64,000 nucleotides of DNA from Lactobacillus sp. ESL0677 (GCF_029392875.1 NZ_CP113946.1:124001-188000), one strand, 5' to 3'; shown: positions 26,366-35,612, counted from the stretch's first letter. The notes: a model not told the origin generated them from the sequence alone. Program-made: numbers and translations.

Positions 26366-27204
26366 TGGTTAAGTTTGTACGCCATCCTAAAGAAGCGCTG
26401 AAAGATTATGAGCAAAAGGTACCAAAGGGTATTTTTCGTTATTGTAAAAATTGTGGCGCGAAGTTTTATTTTGCCCGTGCCGGTAAGTATCGTGTTTGTC
26501 CTAATTGTGGCTATGGCTTTCGAGTAACGGCACGTCAGCGGTTAAAGATGCTGACTAAACAATTTACAGAATGGGATGCCGACCTAACTACTACTGATCC
26601 GCTGGCATTTCCTGGTTATCAAGAAAAATTGACTAAGGCACGTGAGCAGACCACGTTGCGGGATGCTGTCTTGACGGGGCAAGCAGAAATTAAAGGACAT
26701 TCAGTTGCCTTAGGGATTATGGACCCTGTCTTTATCATGGGCAGTCTTGGGACAGCCAATGGTGAGCGAATAACACGATTGTTTGAAAAAGCAACGGAGT
26801 TAAGTTTACCTGTAATTATGTTTACGGCTTCTGGTGGTGCTCGGATGCAAGAGGGCATTCAGTCACTGATGCAAATGGCGAAAATTTCGCAGGCAGTTAA
26901 TGATCATCAGGCAGCTGGCTTGCTTTATATTGTTGTTATTATGGACCCAACAACTGGTGGCGTGACAGCAAGCTTTGCTTCACAGGCGGACATTATCTTG
27001 GCAGAACCCAAGGCAATGTTAGCATTTGCTGGACGACGCGTCATTGAACAAACTATTCATAAGAAATTGCCACAGGGTTTTCAGAGCGCTGAAAATGCTT
27101 ATCATAATGGCTTTGTTGACGCCATTGTGCCACGCGAGCAGCAAGTTGACAAACTAGCCCAATTACTGACAATTTTTGCTGGACGAAAGTGGGGCGAAGC
27201 CTAA
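26365..27204 (+). CDS. accD: Acetyl-CoA carboxylase, carboxyltransferase beta subunit
   Basis: 279 residues. An N-terminal zinc ribbon uses Cys 27, 30, 45 and 48 (CKNC...CPNC). The crotonase-like carboxyltransferase core follows, with FTASGGARMQEG near 151-162. With AccA it transfers the carboxyl group from biotin to acetyl-CoA to give malonyl-CoA. The stop TAA overlaps the accA ATG by one base. Confidence 0.95.
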   Translation: MVKFVRHPKEALKDYEQKVPKGIFRYCKNCGAKFYFARAGKYRVCPNCGYGFRVTARQRLKMLTKQFTEWDADLTTTDPLAFPGYQEKLTKAREQTTLRDAVLTGQAEIKGHSVALGIMDPVFIMGSLGTANGERITRLFEKATELSLPVIMFTASGGARMQEGIQSLMQMAKISQAVNDHQAAGLLYIVVIMDPTTGGVTASFASQADIILAEPKAMLAFAGRRVIEQTIHKKLPQGFQSAENAYHNGFVDAIVPREQQVDKLAQLLTIFAGRKWGEA

Positions 27205-27974
27205 TGGCAAGTGAAAAGATAGCAGCAATTATGGCTGGTGCGCGGCAGGATAGCAAGACTGATATGCGGGTGTTAATCAAGCAGCTGTTTCCTGACTTTT
27301 TTGAACTACATGGAGATCGGGCTGCGAGTGACGATGCCGCAATTGTTGGCGGTTTTGCAAATCTTGATCACCGCAGCGTTTGTGTGGTTGCTACTAATAA
27401 GGGTAAAGACATGACTGAGCGGCTCGCAACTAACTTTGGTAGTCCGACACCTCAAGGTTACCGCAAAGCGTTGCGAATTATGAAGACCGCCGAAAGTCTG
27501 CACTGCCCGATTATTACGCTGATTAATACGCCGGGAGCTTATCCCGGAGCTGATGCCGAAGCCAGTGGTCAAGGACAAATTTTGGCAAATAACATTAGTG
27601 AAATGTTGCAGCTGCAAGTACCATTATTAGCAATTATTATTGGTGAGGCTGGATCAGGTGGTGCTTTGGCATTAGCCTGCAGCGATCAGGTGTGGATGCT
27701 GGAGCATAGTATGTATACCGTGGTTTCGCCAGAAGGTTTTGCTTCAATTATGTGGAAAGACGGTCAACGAGCACAAGACGCGGCGCAACTAATGCATATT
27801 GAACCTGAGTGGCTCAGGGAAAAAGGCATCGTTGAACGTGTTTTACCGGAAAAAGTGTTAGCTGATCATGCTGCTGCGCTAAAGCAACTAATTGTCGAAC
27901 AGCTGCTTGACTTTGATCAAATTAAATTACCACAATTGTTGGCCCAGCGTCACGCACGTTTTCGTAAATTTTAA
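27204..27974 (+). CDS. accA: Acetyl-CoA carboxylase, carboxyltransferase alpha subunit
   Basis: 256 residues from ATG 27204, which overlaps the accD stop (TAATG). The core shows ELHGDR (near residues 34-39), NTPGAYPG (~111-118) and GEAGSGGALAL (~146-156), the oxyanion-hole glycines of the alpha subunit. It is shorter than the E. coli protein at the N-terminus, as usual in lactobacilli. It is the last gene of the fab-acc operon and is followed by a terminator. Confidence 0.95.
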   Translation: MASEKIAAIMAGARQDSKTDMRVLIKQLFPDFFELHGDRAASDDAAIVGGFANLDHRSVCVVATNKGKDMTERLATNFGSPTPQGYRKALRIMKTAESLHCPIITLINTPGAYPGADAEASGQGQILANNISEMLQLQVPLLAIIIGEAGSGGALALACSDQVWMLEHSMYTVVSPEGFASIMWKDGQRAQDAAQLMHIEPEWLREKGIVERVLPEKVLADHAAALKQLIVEQLLDFDQIKLPQLLAQRHARFRKF

Positions 27975-27981
27975 AGGAATG

Positions 27982-28016
27982 AAACGAGCTTTATTTATTA
28001 ATGAAGCTCGTTTTTT
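27982..28016 (+). terminator. fab-acc operon terminator
   Basis: A perfect 10-bp stem (27982-27991 with 28004-28013) followed by a T run. Confidence 0.85.
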
Positions 28017-28022
28017 AATTTT

Positions 28023-28062
28023 CTTATTAGATTGGTAGCAGATTAACATTCGATCTAATAAG
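28023..28062. promoter_or_regulatory. 10-bp perfect inverted repeat upstream of glnPQ
   Basis: CTTATTAGAT (28023-28032) and ATCTAATAAG (28053-28062) are perfect inverted copies separated by 20 bp. It is not followed by a T run, so it is not a terminator. It could be a double operator for a regulator of glnPQ; no regulator is identifiable. Confidence 0.45.
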
Positions 28063-28142
28063 TATGGTAAGATAAATAACAAAGTTATACATTTATTTTT
28101 GATTAAATATATAATTTAGTTTTAATTTTAGGAGCTGAGTTT

Positions 28143-30284
28143 ATGCATAAAAGAATGCAAAAAAGCTTTTTTGGGATAATTATCCTAGGAATAATGCTGA
28201 TGTGTTTTAGCATTTTTACGACAAAAGCGGATGCTAAAACCTATGAAATTGGGACGGATGTAACTTATCCGCCGTTTGAATTTGCCAATGATCATAATAA
28301 ATATATTGGAATAGATATTGATATTATTAATGCGGTGGCAAAAGAAGAGGGCTTCAAAGTTGAAACTAAACAAGTTGGTTTCAATGGTGCCGTGCAATCT
28401 GTGCAGTCTGGTCAACTAGACGGGATTATTGCCGGAATGACGATTACTAAGGAGCGCCAAGCTAAGTTTGACTTTGGTACGCCGTACTTTAAGACTGGCG
28501 TGGTGATGGCTGTTGGTAAAAATAGTAAGATCAAGAGCTTTGCCGATTTAAAAGGTAAAAAAGTTGCGATTAAAACAGGAACGGCAGCTGCCCAATATGC
28601 GACTAGCTTGAAGAAAAAGTATGGTTTTAAGACCGTAACTTTTGATGATTCCGATAACATGTATCAAGATGTACTGACGGGCAATTCAGTTGCCTGCTTT
28701 GAAGATCAGCCAGTAATGCAATATGCGATTAATCAAGGCATGAAGCTGAAGATTGTAACTAAGGCTGCAAATACTGGTTGGTATGGTTTTGCCGTTAAGA
28801 AGGGTACTCACCAAGAACTAATTAAGATGTTTAATGCTGGCTTTGCCAAAATTAAAGCTAATGGCACTTACAATAAGATTGTCGGCAAGTACCTTGGCAG
28901 TAAATTGAATCCGGCACTGAAGGGTAAGACCTTTACAATTGGAACCGATGTAACTTTTCCACCATTTGAATTTGCTAACGCGAATAATCAGTACATCGGC
29001 ATTGATATTGACATTTTGAAGAATATTGCGCAAGAGCAGGGCTTCAAGGTTAATATCAAGCCGATGGGCTTTAATGGTTCGCTGCAGGCACTGGAATCTG
29101 GTCAGATTGACGGGATGATTGCAGGAATGTCGATTACTCCGGCGCGTGAGAAGAAAATTGACTTCTCTGATCCGTACTTTATGTCGGGAGTTGTCATGGC
29201 GACCTCGACTAAGGGCAAAATTACTAAATTGTCGCAATTGCGTGGTAAAAAGGTTGCCATTAAGACGGGCACAGCTGGTGCGCAATATGCTAATAGTATT
29301 AAGAAAAAATATGGTTTTAAGACCACAACATTTGATGATTCTAACAATATGTACCAAGATGTACTGACTGGTAACTCGGCCGCTTGTTTTGAAGACCAAC
29401 CAGTAATGCAATATGCGATTAAAAAGGGTACAAAATTGCGGATCGTGACTAAGCCGGCAGTTAGAGCACCATATGCTTTTGCCGTTAAAAAGGGACAAAA
29501 TGCCGCTTTATTGGCAGCCTTTAATGCTGGGCTAAAAGATTTGAAGGCCAGTGGTACTTATGATGATATTACTGCTAAGTACTTGGGTACTGAAAATAAA
29601 AAGGTAGCTGATAATGGTAAGGATACTGAAGACCGCAGTTTCGTTGGTCTGCTCAAGCAGAATAAGGATGCATTAGTATCTGGCTTTGCGGAAACAATGT
29701 GGCTTACAGTTGTTGCTATCATCTTTGCAACGATTTTTGGTGTTTTGGTCGGCCTACTCGGTGTTGTGCCTAACAAGTTTTGCAACGGTCTTTCTAGCAC
29801 TTTGATTTATCTTTTCCGGGGAATGCCGCTACTAGTTTTGGCATTGTTCATTTATACTGGGATTCCAAGTTTAACTGGACAAAAGATCCCTGCCTTTGTT
29901 GCTGGGGTCTTAACGTTAACTTTAAACGAAGGTGCTTATATTGCTGCCTTTGTTAAGGGTGGAATTGAAGCTGTTGACTCTGGGCAGATGGAAGCTGCGC
30001 GTTCGCTAGGGTTACCGTTTGGTAAAGCAATGCGGAAAGTTATCTTGCCGCAAGGAATTAAGATAATGGTGCCGTCATTCATCAACCAGTTTATTATTAC
30101 CCTGAAGGATACGTCGATTTTATCTATTATCGGTATTTTGGAATTGACGCAAACGGGTAAAATTATTATCGCACGGAACTTAGAGGGCTTTAAGGTCTGG
30201 ACAATTATTGCGGTGATCTACCTAATTATTATTACATTGCTGACTTGGTTATCGAATTGGGTACAAAAGAGGACAAATGTATGA
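28143..30284 (+). CDS. glnP: Glutamine/glutamate-type ABC transporter: two fused binding domains plus permease
   Basis: 713 residues. A signal peptide (~1-31) is followed by two tandem family-3 solute-binding domains (about 32-258 and 262-490). Each starts with [15 protein letters not shown] or [15 protein letters not shown] and contains DGIIAGM/DGMIAGM. Then comes a His/Met-type amino-acid permease domain with about five TM helices (~515-710) and the EAA loop [20 protein letters not shown]. The same design is known from lactococcal GlnPQ, where the two domains differ in affinity for Gln, Asn and Glu. GlnQ is encoded next with a 4-bp overlap. Confidence 0.93.
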   Translation: MHKRMQKSFFGIIILGIMLMCFSIFTTKADAKTYEIGTDVTYPPFEFANDHNKYIGIDIDIINAVAKEEGFKVETKQVGFNGAVQSVQSGQLDGIIAGMTITKERQAKFDFGTPYFKTGVVMAVGKNSKIKSFADLKGKKVAIKTGTAAAQYATSLKKKYGFKTVTFDDSDNMYQDVLTGNSVACFEDQPVMQYAINQGMKLKIVTKAANTGWYGFAVKKGTHQELIKMFNAGFAKIKANGTYNKIVGKYLGSKLNPALKGKTFTIGTDVTFPPFEFANANNQYIGIDIDILKNIAQEQGFKVNIKPMGFNGSLQALESGQIDGMIAGMSITPAREKKIDFSDPYFMSGVVMATSTKGKITKLSQLRGKKVAIKTGTAGAQYANSIKKKYGFKTTTFDDSNNMYQDVLTGNSAACFEDQPVMQYAIKKGTKLRIVTKPAVRAPYAFAVKKGQNAALLAAFNAGLKDLKASGTYDDITAKYLGTENKKVADNGKDTEDRSFVGLLKQNKDALVSGFAETMWLTVVAIIFATIFGVLVGLLGVVPNKFCNGLSSTLIYLFRGMPLLVLALFIYTGIPSLTGQKIPAFVAGVLTLTLNEGAYIAAFVKGGIEAVDSGQMEAARSLGLPFGKAMRKVILPQGIKIMVPSFINQFIITLKDTSILSIIGILELTQTGKIIIARNLEGFKVWTIIAVIYLIIITLLTWLSNWVQKRTNV

Positions 30285-31018
30285 GTGCGAAAATAGAAGT
30301 AAAGAATTTAGTTAAAAACTTTGGTAGTAATAAGGTTTTAAAAAATATCGACTTAACTGTTGATGATAATGAAGTTGTCGTTATTATTGGGCCGTCTGGT
30401 TCTGGTAAGAGTACTTTGCTGCGAACGCTTAACAAGCTTGAGGAGCCGACTTCGGGCACTGTCATTGTTGATGGGATTAATATTGCCGATCCGAAAACAG
30501 ACATGAACAAGGTGCGCGAGAATATCGGTATGGTGTTCCAGCACTTTAACCTGTTTAATAATCTGTCAGTTGGTGCCAATATTATGCTAGCTCCCGTTGA
30601 ATTAAAGAAGTTAGATAAGGATGCTGCTGATAAGCAAGCTAAAAAGTTGCTGGAAACCGTTGGTTTAGCAGATAAATTTGATGCGACTGTGCAGTCATTG
30701 TCTGGTGGTCAGCAGCAACGGGTGGCGATTGCGCGGGCACTGGCAATGAATCCTGATGTAATGCTCTTTGATGAACCGACTTCTGCACTTGATCCAGAAA
30801 TGGTTGGCGATGTTTTAGCCGTAATGAAGAAGCTAGCTAAGGAAGGGATGACAATGGTTGTTGTTACTCACGAAATGGGCTTTGCTAAGGAAGTTGCCGA
30901 TCGCGTCGTCTTTGTCGCTGACGGGAAAATTTTGGAGCAAGGTACGCCAGAATCAATGTTTGACCATCCACAAAATCCGCGTTTGCAAGACTTTTTAGAT
31001 AAGGTATTAAATGTTTAG
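30281..31018 (+). CDS. glnQ: Amino-acid ABC transporter ATPase
   Basis: 245 residues from ATG 30281, which overlaps the glnP stop (ATGA); AGAGGA lies upstream. Walker [10 protein letters not shown], signature LSGGQQQR, Walker [15 protein letters not shown] and switch His (VVTHEMGF) are intact. It is a polar-amino-acid type ATPase that energises GlnP; two copies would work with a GlnP dimer. A terminator follows. Confidence 0.94.
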   Translation: MSAKIEVKNLVKNFGSNKVLKNIDLTVDDNEVVVIIGPSGSGKSTLLRTLNKLEEPTSGTVIVDGINIADPKTDMNKVRENIGMVFQHFNLFNNLSVGANIMLAPVELKKLDKDAADKQAKKLLETVGLADKFDATVQSLSGGQQQRVAIARALAMNPDVMLFDEPTSALDPEMVGDVLAVMKKLAKEGMTMVVVTHEMGFAKEVADRVVFVADGKILEQGTPESMFDHPQNPRLQDFLDKVLNV

Positions 31019-31034
31019 TTAATTTAATAAATGT

Positions 31035-31068
31035 AAAAGGCAAATCTCGCGTAGAGGTTTGCCTTTTT
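31035..31068 (+). terminator. glnPQ terminator
   Basis: A 14-bp stem with one G-T pair (31035-31048 with 31054-31067), loop GCGTA, T run. Confidence 0.85.
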
Positions 31069-31145
31069 GTAATGCTTATAATCTAGATAAAAATAATTAA
31101 TATATATTGTAGACGATTACTAAAGTGTATATGATATAATTTTGC

Positions 31146-31335
31146 TTATCACTGCTTTTCCTCCTTACTAAGAAAGGAGGTGAGGACGATGGACACTGTT
31201 ATAATACAGATTGCTTGAAAAACTATCCCGCTCAAGCCGTAATCACAAAAAGTAGTGATAAAAATAGGATACTCAAACGCTCATTGAGAGTGTAAAAAAA
31301 GCATTATCAAGCTCCACCTTGATAATGCTTTTTGA
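31146..31335 (+). ncRNA. Fst-like type I toxin mRNA (RNA I-like), toxin frame interrupted
   Basis: An extended -10 (TGATATAAT, 31132-31140) would start this RNA near 31147. CCTCCTT (31160-31166) pairs perfectly with AAGGAGG (31174-31180), hiding the Shine-Dalgarno site in a hairpin as in known Fst mRNAs. The ATG at 31189 opens MDTVIIQIA, like the hydrophobic N-terminus of Fst toxins, but a TGA at 31216-31218 stops it after nine codons. Shifting by one base opens 26 more codons (KNYPAQAVITKSSDKN and on) ending at 31295, directly at the terminator. One missing T in GCTTGA would join them into a 35-residue peptide. The joined tail is not obviously toxin-like. Confidence 0.5.
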
Positions 31336-31370
31336 GTTGTGAGTACAATGGATACTCGCTGTTATAATAC
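31189..31370 (+). repeat. Direct repeats DRa/DRb of the type I locus
   Basis: DRa at 31189-31207 (ATGGACACT then GTTATAATAC) overlaps the toxin start codon. DRb at 31348-31370 has the same sequence with one change and a 4-bp CGCT insertion. In Fst/par loci such repeats let the antitoxin RNA pair with the toxin start region. Confidence 0.6.
31296..31333. terminator. Shared bidirectional terminator of the type I locus
   Basis: A perfect 16-bp stem (31296-31311 with 31318-31333), loop CTCCAC, A run and T run on either side. It would end both convergent RNAs. Confidence 0.85.
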
Positions 31371-31375
31371 TTATA
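31296..31375 (-). ncRNA. Fst-like antitoxin RNA (RNA II-like)
   Basis: On the minus strand an extended -10 (TGATATACT, -10 box at 31381-31386) would start a ~80-nt RNA near 31374. Its 5' end carries the complement of DRb and can pair with the DRa region of the opposite RNA, and it ends at the shared terminator. The layout matches par/Fst loci: convergent RNAs, repeats and a common terminator. This is sequence-architecture evidence only. Confidence 0.5.
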
Positions 31376-31512
31376 AAGCCAGTATATCATAATTTTCTCA
31401 AGATGAAACTAATTATTACTATTTTTGTGTCTATAATTTATTTAATTAAATTAACCTTGACACTCGCTACCATGTTTCATATAATACTAATTATTAAATA
31501 TAAATGAATTTT

Positions 31513-31728
31513 AAGGAGGTATTTTTAATGAAAATCGAAAGCTTTATTAAGCAAGATATTGAGATAAATGCCGCTCAAAATTTGTTTGCCTTGTTGTTGC
31601 ACGGAAGGGCTCAACTTAAGTAATTACTTTCTCAGTAATTCTATAAGTTAAGCCCTAGTTTGCGTCTTAATGAATGGGGCTTAACTAATCAAGAAAAACC
31701 TCATTCATTAAGTTGAATGAGGTTTTTT
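31513..31728 (+). promoter_or_regulatory. Leucine-type leader-peptide attenuator of the liv operon
   Basis: A leader ORF is followed by a chain of alternative helices. Segment 1 (31607-31618, last leader codons) pairs with 2 (31644-31655). Segment 2 (31647-31655) pairs perfectly with 3b (31677-31685). Segment 3a (31666-31676) pairs over 11 bp with 4 (31702-31712). Segment 4 (31695-31706) forms the terminator with 5 (31715-31726), followed by TTTTTT. Inferred logic: a ribosome at the stop codon masks segment 1, so 2:3b forms and the terminator folds; stalling at Leu/Ile codons lets 1:2 form, so 3a:4 blocks the terminator. Confidence 0.7.
31528..31623 (+). CDS. Leader peptide (31 aa) rich in Leu and Ile
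   Basis: ATG 31528 lies nine bases after AAGGAGG (31513-31519). The peptide holds four Ile (residues 3, 7, 11, 13) and five Leu, including the cluster NLFALLL at residues 18-24; three consecutive Leu codons (TTG TTG TTG) are at 31591-31599. It ends at TAA 31621-31623, three bases after the first attenuator strand. It is probably a regulatory peptide whose translation senses Leu (or Ile) supply. It is too short and too basic at the end to suggest another function. Confidence 0.7.
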   Translation: MKIESFIKQDIEINAAQNLFALLLHGRAQLK

Positions 31729-31760
31729 AATTGGTAATTTTAGAAAAAGGAGCGAGAAAA

Positions 31761-32954
31761 ATGAAACGAATTACTAAACGAATAATGGGTGCTATATCGG
31801 CAGGGACAATTGCCTTAATGATGGCTGGTTGTGGCGCCGCTACGAATACGAGCAAGGGTACACACCAAGACAATAAAACGGTCAAGATTGGGGTTAACAT
31901 GGAATTGTCTGGGACAGCAGCTGGTTATGGTAATGCACAAAAGCAAGGGATTCAGCTGGCAGCCGATCAGATTAATGATGCCGGCGGCATTAATGTTAAT
32001 GGCCATAAGAAAAAGATTAAGCTAATTATTCGTGATAATAAGACAACGATTGCAACGTCGGCTTCGGTAGCAGCACAATTAACGACTAAAGATAAGGTGG
32101 CAGCAATTGTGGGGCCAGCTACAACTAATGCTGGAACAGCAGAAATTCCTAATTTGACTAAAGCAAGCGTACCAAGTGTTAGCCCGTCAGCAACCGATCC
32201 GGGTTATACGCTCCAAAAGAATGGCAAGGTGCAACCGTTTGTGTTCCGGGCATGTTTTCAGAATAATTTTCAAGGACGCAGTGCCGCTCGCTTTGCGGAA
32301 AATAAGTTAAAGGCTCAACGCGTGGCCGTATATGCCGATAACTCAAGTGATTATGGTACAGGATTAGCTAAGGCATTTAAGCAAACTTTCAAGGGTAAAA
32401 TTGTCGATAGTCAGACTTATTCCGAAGGTGACAAAGACTTTAATGCAGTACTGACTTCCTTTAAAGGAAAGAAAATTGACGCGATTTATGTTCCCGGTTA
32501 TTACACCGAAGTTGGTCTAATTGTTAAGCAAGCACGGCAGATGGGTATTAAAGTACCAATTATCGGTAGCGATGGTATGGCTGACCCGAAGCTAGCGCAA
32601 ATTGCCGGTGCCAAGAATGCAACTAACGTATACTACACCACGCCGTTTTCAGTTCATGTTGCAGCTAAAAATCCAACGGCTGTTAAATTTATGAATGCTT
32701 ACAAGGCACGCTATCACACAACAGCGCCAACGTTCTCGGCTTTAGCTTATGATTCAGTTTATATGGTTAAGAAGGCAATTGAGGACGAAAAGTCCGATGA
32801 TTCTGTCAAAATTGCAGCTGGTCTTGCTAAGATCAAAGACTTTGATGGGGTTACCGGTAAAATCACCGTTAACAAGACTCATGACCCAGAGATGCCAATT
32901 GCAATTGAGCAAATGACCAATGGTAAAGTAAGCAATTCATTTAGTATCGAATAA
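31761..32954 (+). CDS. livJ: Branched-chain amino-acid ABC transporter binding lipoprotein
   Basis: 397 residues from ATG 31761, with AAAGGAG at 31746-31752; the open frame upstream runs through the attenuator terminator and is not used. A lipoprotein signal peptide ends in LMMAGC (Cys ~24), so the protein is anchored outside the membrane. The type-1 periplasmic-binding fold is recognisable (VKIGVNMELSGTAAGYG, AIVGPATTNAG, GSDGMADP). It captures Leu, Ile or Val for LivHMGF. It is the first gene of livJHMGF, directly after the leucine-type attenuator. Confidence 0.93.
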   Translation: MKRITKRIMGAISAGTIALMMAGCGAATNTSKGTHQDNKTVKIGVNMELSGTAAGYGNAQKQGIQLAADQINDAGGINVNGHKKKIKLIIRDNKTTIATSASVAAQLTTKDKVAAIVGPATTNAGTAEIPNLTKASVPSVSPSATDPGYTLQKNGKVQPFVFRACFQNNFQGRSAARFAENKLKAQRVAVYADNSSDYGTGLAKAFKQTFKGKIVDSQTYSEGDKDFNAVLTSFKGKKIDAIYVPGYYTEVGLIVKQARQMGIKVPIIGSDGMADPKLAQIAGAKNATNVYYTTPFSVHVAAKNPTAVKFMNAYKARYHTTAPTFSALAYDSVYMVKKAIEDEKSDDSVKIAAGLAKIKDFDGVTGKITVNKTHDPEMPIAIEQMTNGKVSNSFSIE

Positions 32955-32983
32955 TTTATTATCTTTAGAAAGGGCGATCCAAT

Positions 32984-33862
32984 TTGCAAACAGTCTTACA
33001 GCAGATTATCAATGCCTTATCACTCGGGTCGATTTATGCTTTGTTAGCACTCGGCTACAGTATGGTTTACGGTATTATCAAGTTAATCAATTTCGCTCAC
33101 GGTGACATCTACATGCTTGGCGCTTTTGCGGCCTACTATGTAATCAGTCTTTGGCATTTTAATTTTATTACGGCGCTACTTACGGCAATGGTTGTTGGCG
33201 CTGTATCTGGTGTCGTAATTGAATACTTTGCTTATCGGCCATTACGCAAGTCGCCGCGAATTGCGGTTTTAATTACGGCAATTGGAGTATCGTTTTTGTT
33301 AGAAAACGGCATGTCATATTTGTTGGGGTCAAATGCGCGTAGCTTTCCCCAAGTAATTGAGCAGGTCAACTACAATTTGGGCGGGGTATTAATTTCGAAT
33401 ATTCAAATATTGATTTTGGTAACAGCACTGATTTTGATGGTTTTACTGCAATTAATTATTAAGAAAACCAAAATGGGTCGCGCTATGCGGGCAGTCTCAG
33501 TTGACCCAGAAGCAGCTGAATTAGTTGGTGTTAATGTTAATCATACGATTTCATTTACTTTTGCTTTGGGTTCGGCTCTAGCAGGTGCTGCCGGAATTTT
33601 AATTGGCATGTATTACAACCAGATTGACCCGTTAATGGGGATGACACCGGGCATTAAGGCCTTTGTTGCTGCTGTTTTAGGCGGTATTGGGTCGGTTCCA
33701 GGAGCAAGTCTAGGAGGCTTTTTGATTGGTATTTTGGAAACCTTCTTCCAGTCAATTGGCCTGTCAGCTTACAAAGATGCGGTTGTTTACCTTGTCCTGA
33801 TTGTAATTTTACTCTTCTTACCAGCAGGTATTTTTGGTAAAAATACTGAAGAAAAGGTTTAG
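32984..33862 (+). CDS. livH: Branched-chain amino-acid ABC permease LivH
   Basis: 292 residues starting at TTG 32984 (AAAGGGCG upstream). About eight TM helices. The stretch ALGYSMVYGIIKLINFAHGDIYMLGAF near residues 22-48 is the LivH signature. It forms the membrane channel together with LivM. Downstream livM starts 8 bp after the stop. Confidence 0.93.
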   Translation: MQTVLQQIINALSLGSIYALLALGYSMVYGIIKLINFAHGDIYMLGAFAAYYVISLWHFNFITALLTAMVVGAVSGVVIEYFAYRPLRKSPRIAVLITAIGVSFLLENGMSYLLGSNARSFPQVIEQVNYNLGGVLISNIQILILVTALILMVLLQLIIKKTKMGRAMRAVSVDPEAAELVGVNVNHTISFTFALGSALAGAAGILIGMYYNQIDPLMGMTPGIKAFVAAVLGGIGSVPGASLGGFLIGILETFFQSIGLSAYKDAVVYLVLIVILLFLPAGIFGKNTEEKV

Positions 33863-33870
33863 GTGGCAGT

Positions 33871-34833
33871 ATGAAAGCTAATTTAAAATATATCTTATCG
33901 TGGCTGGCTGTGATGATCTTGGGTTTTGCCCTAATTGATGTCCTGATTTTAGGCGGCGTAATTGATACTTTTATTGAAAACATGTTGGTTACAATTGGCA
34001 TTAACATTATTTTGGCAACAGGACTGAACCTGATTATTGGTTTTAGTGGGCAATTTTCATTAGGACATGCAGGCTTTATGGCAATTGGCGCATACGCTAC
34101 CGCAATTATTACGCAATATTGGAGTACAAAAATGGGCTTCATTATTTCCTTATTTGTTGGCATGGCTATAGCCGCGATTATAGCCGCAATTATTGGGACA
34201 GCAACGTTTATTAGGCTAAAAGGCGACTACTTGGCGATTGCAACATTAGGGGCTGCTGAGATTATTCGCAACGTCATTAATAATTTAAAAATCACGGGTG
34301 GCTCTAGTGGGATGTTTAATATTCCTCAGCTATGTTCATGGCCGACAGTATACGTTTTGGTCTGCATTACGACCGCTATTTTACTGAACTTTATTCGCTC
34401 ACGTGATGGCCGAGCTATTAAAGCGGTGCGTGAGGATGAAATTGCGGCCTCTGCAATGGGGATTAATACAACTAAATGGAAGCTGGCTGCTTTTGTCTTA
34501 GGTGGTGTGACCGCCGCAATTGCCGGCAGCTTGCACGCTTCCTATTTACAAACTATTGCGCCAAGCGACTTTGGCATTATGGAATCAATCTCGATTTTAG
34601 TAATTGTTGTTTTGGGTGGTGTTGGCAGTATGACAGGCACCTTCTTAGCAGCGACTGTTCTGGGCGTTTTAGACACAGTCTTACAGAATTTCGGTTCACT
34701 AAGAATGGTTATTTATGCGATTGCTCTAATTTTAATTATGATTTTTAAACCGTCAGGGTTGCTGGGTAACTGGGAATTTTCCTTTAAAAACTTGTTTGCT
34801 CGGTTTACGAAAAAGAAAGAGGCAAGATCATGA
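33871..34833 (+). CDS. livM: Branched-chain amino-acid ABC permease LivM
   Basis: 320 residues with about ten hydrophobic segments. LNLIIGFSGQFSLGHAGFM (near residues 52-70) and the conserved cytoplasmic loop SRDGRAIKAVREDEIAASAMGI (about 175-196) are LivM hallmarks; the loop contacts the ATPases. The gene overlaps livG by 4 bp (ATGA). Confidence 0.93.
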   Translation: MKANLKYILSWLAVMILGFALIDVLILGGVIDTFIENMLVTIGINIILATGLNLIIGFSGQFSLGHAGFMAIGAYATAIITQYWSTKMGFIISLFVGMAIAAIIAAIIGTATFIRLKGDYLAIATLGAAEIIRNVINNLKITGGSSGMFNIPQLCSWPTVYVLVCITTAILLNFIRSRDGRAIKAVREDEIAASAMGINTTKWKLAAFVLGGVTAAIAGSLHASYLQTIAPSDFGIMESISILVIVVLGGVGSMTGTFLAATVLGVLDTVLQNFGSLRMVIYAIALILIMIFKPSGLLGNWEFSFKNLFARFTKKKEARS

Positions 34834-35612
34834 TGCACTTATTACAAGTAGACCATGTTGTCCGCAAGTTTGGTGGCTTGACGGCGGTTAACGACGTTTC
34901 ATTGCATCTTGATAACCAAGAATTAGTGGCTTTGATTGGGCCGAATGGTGCTGGCAAAACGACACTGTTTAATCTTTTAACAGGGATGATTCCCGTAACT
35001 AGTGGAAAAATCGCGCTGAATAAAAGTTCACAGAGCTATGATTTAACTAAGACAAGTGCCACGAAGATTGCGGACTTGGGTTTGTCGCGAACTTTTCAAA
35101 ATATTCGTTTGTTTAAGGATTTAACAGTGATGGACAATGTCTTAACGGCGATGACTAACAAGTATCATGAAGGCTTCATGACAGCTATTTTGCGACTGCC
35201 CAGTTTTTATCAAACAGAGCGCGAGATGCGAATAGCAGCAGAGAAGTTGCTGGCAATCTTTGACTTAACAACAAATGCTAATACGCTGGCTAAGAATTTG
35301 CCATACGGAACCCAAAGACGGCTAGAAATTGTGCGGGCATTAGCTACGAGACCACAAATTTTGTTTTTGGATGAGCCGGCTGCGGGGATGAACCCGGAAG
35401 AAACCGCGGATTTAACCCAATTAATCAAGTATATTCAAACAGAATTTAAAATTACGGTTTTGCTAATTGAACATGATATGTCGTTAGTAATGAATTTGGC
35501 GCAGCGAATTTATGTTTTGGATCAAGGGCAAATTTTGGCAACTGGGACACCAGAAGAAATTAAGGCTAATCCGAAAGTAATCGAAGCCTACTTGGGAGAG
35601 GGCGACGAGTAA
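34830..35612 (+). CDS. livG: Branched-chain amino-acid ABC ATPase LivG
   Basis: 260 residues. Walker A GPNGAGKTT at about 37-45, LivG-type LSRTFQNIRLF near 83-93 and Walker B ILFLDEPAAGMNPEE; the usual LSGGQ is replaced by LPYGTQRR, as is typical of LivG. Two adjacent ATGs (34830, 34833) are possible starts. It forms a heterodimer with LivF to drive uptake. livF starts at its stop codon. Confidence 0.93.
   Translation: MMHLLQVDHVVRKFGGLTAVNDVSLHLDNQELVALIGPNGAGKTTLFNLLTGMIPVTSGKIALNKSSQSYDLTKTSATKIADLGLSRTFQNIRLFKDLTVMDNVLTAMTNKYHEGFMTAILRLPSFYQTEREMRIAAEKLLAIFDLTTNANTLAKNLPYGTQRRLEIVRALATRPQILFLDEPAAGMNPEETADLTQLIKYIQTEFKITVLLIEHDMSLVMNLAQRIYVLDQGQILATGTPEEIKANPKVIEAYLGEGDE

Noticed and set aside
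28185..29498. Long minus-strand open frames opposite glnP
   Set aside because: They are shadows of the plus-strand glnP gene, with no start signals and unnatural composition.
31096..31140. T-box or other riboswitch upstream of the liv operon
   Set aside because: No T-box AGGGTGG-type sequence or known aptamer motifs are visible; the structure fits a type I toxin-antitoxin locus and a separate leader-peptide attenuator.
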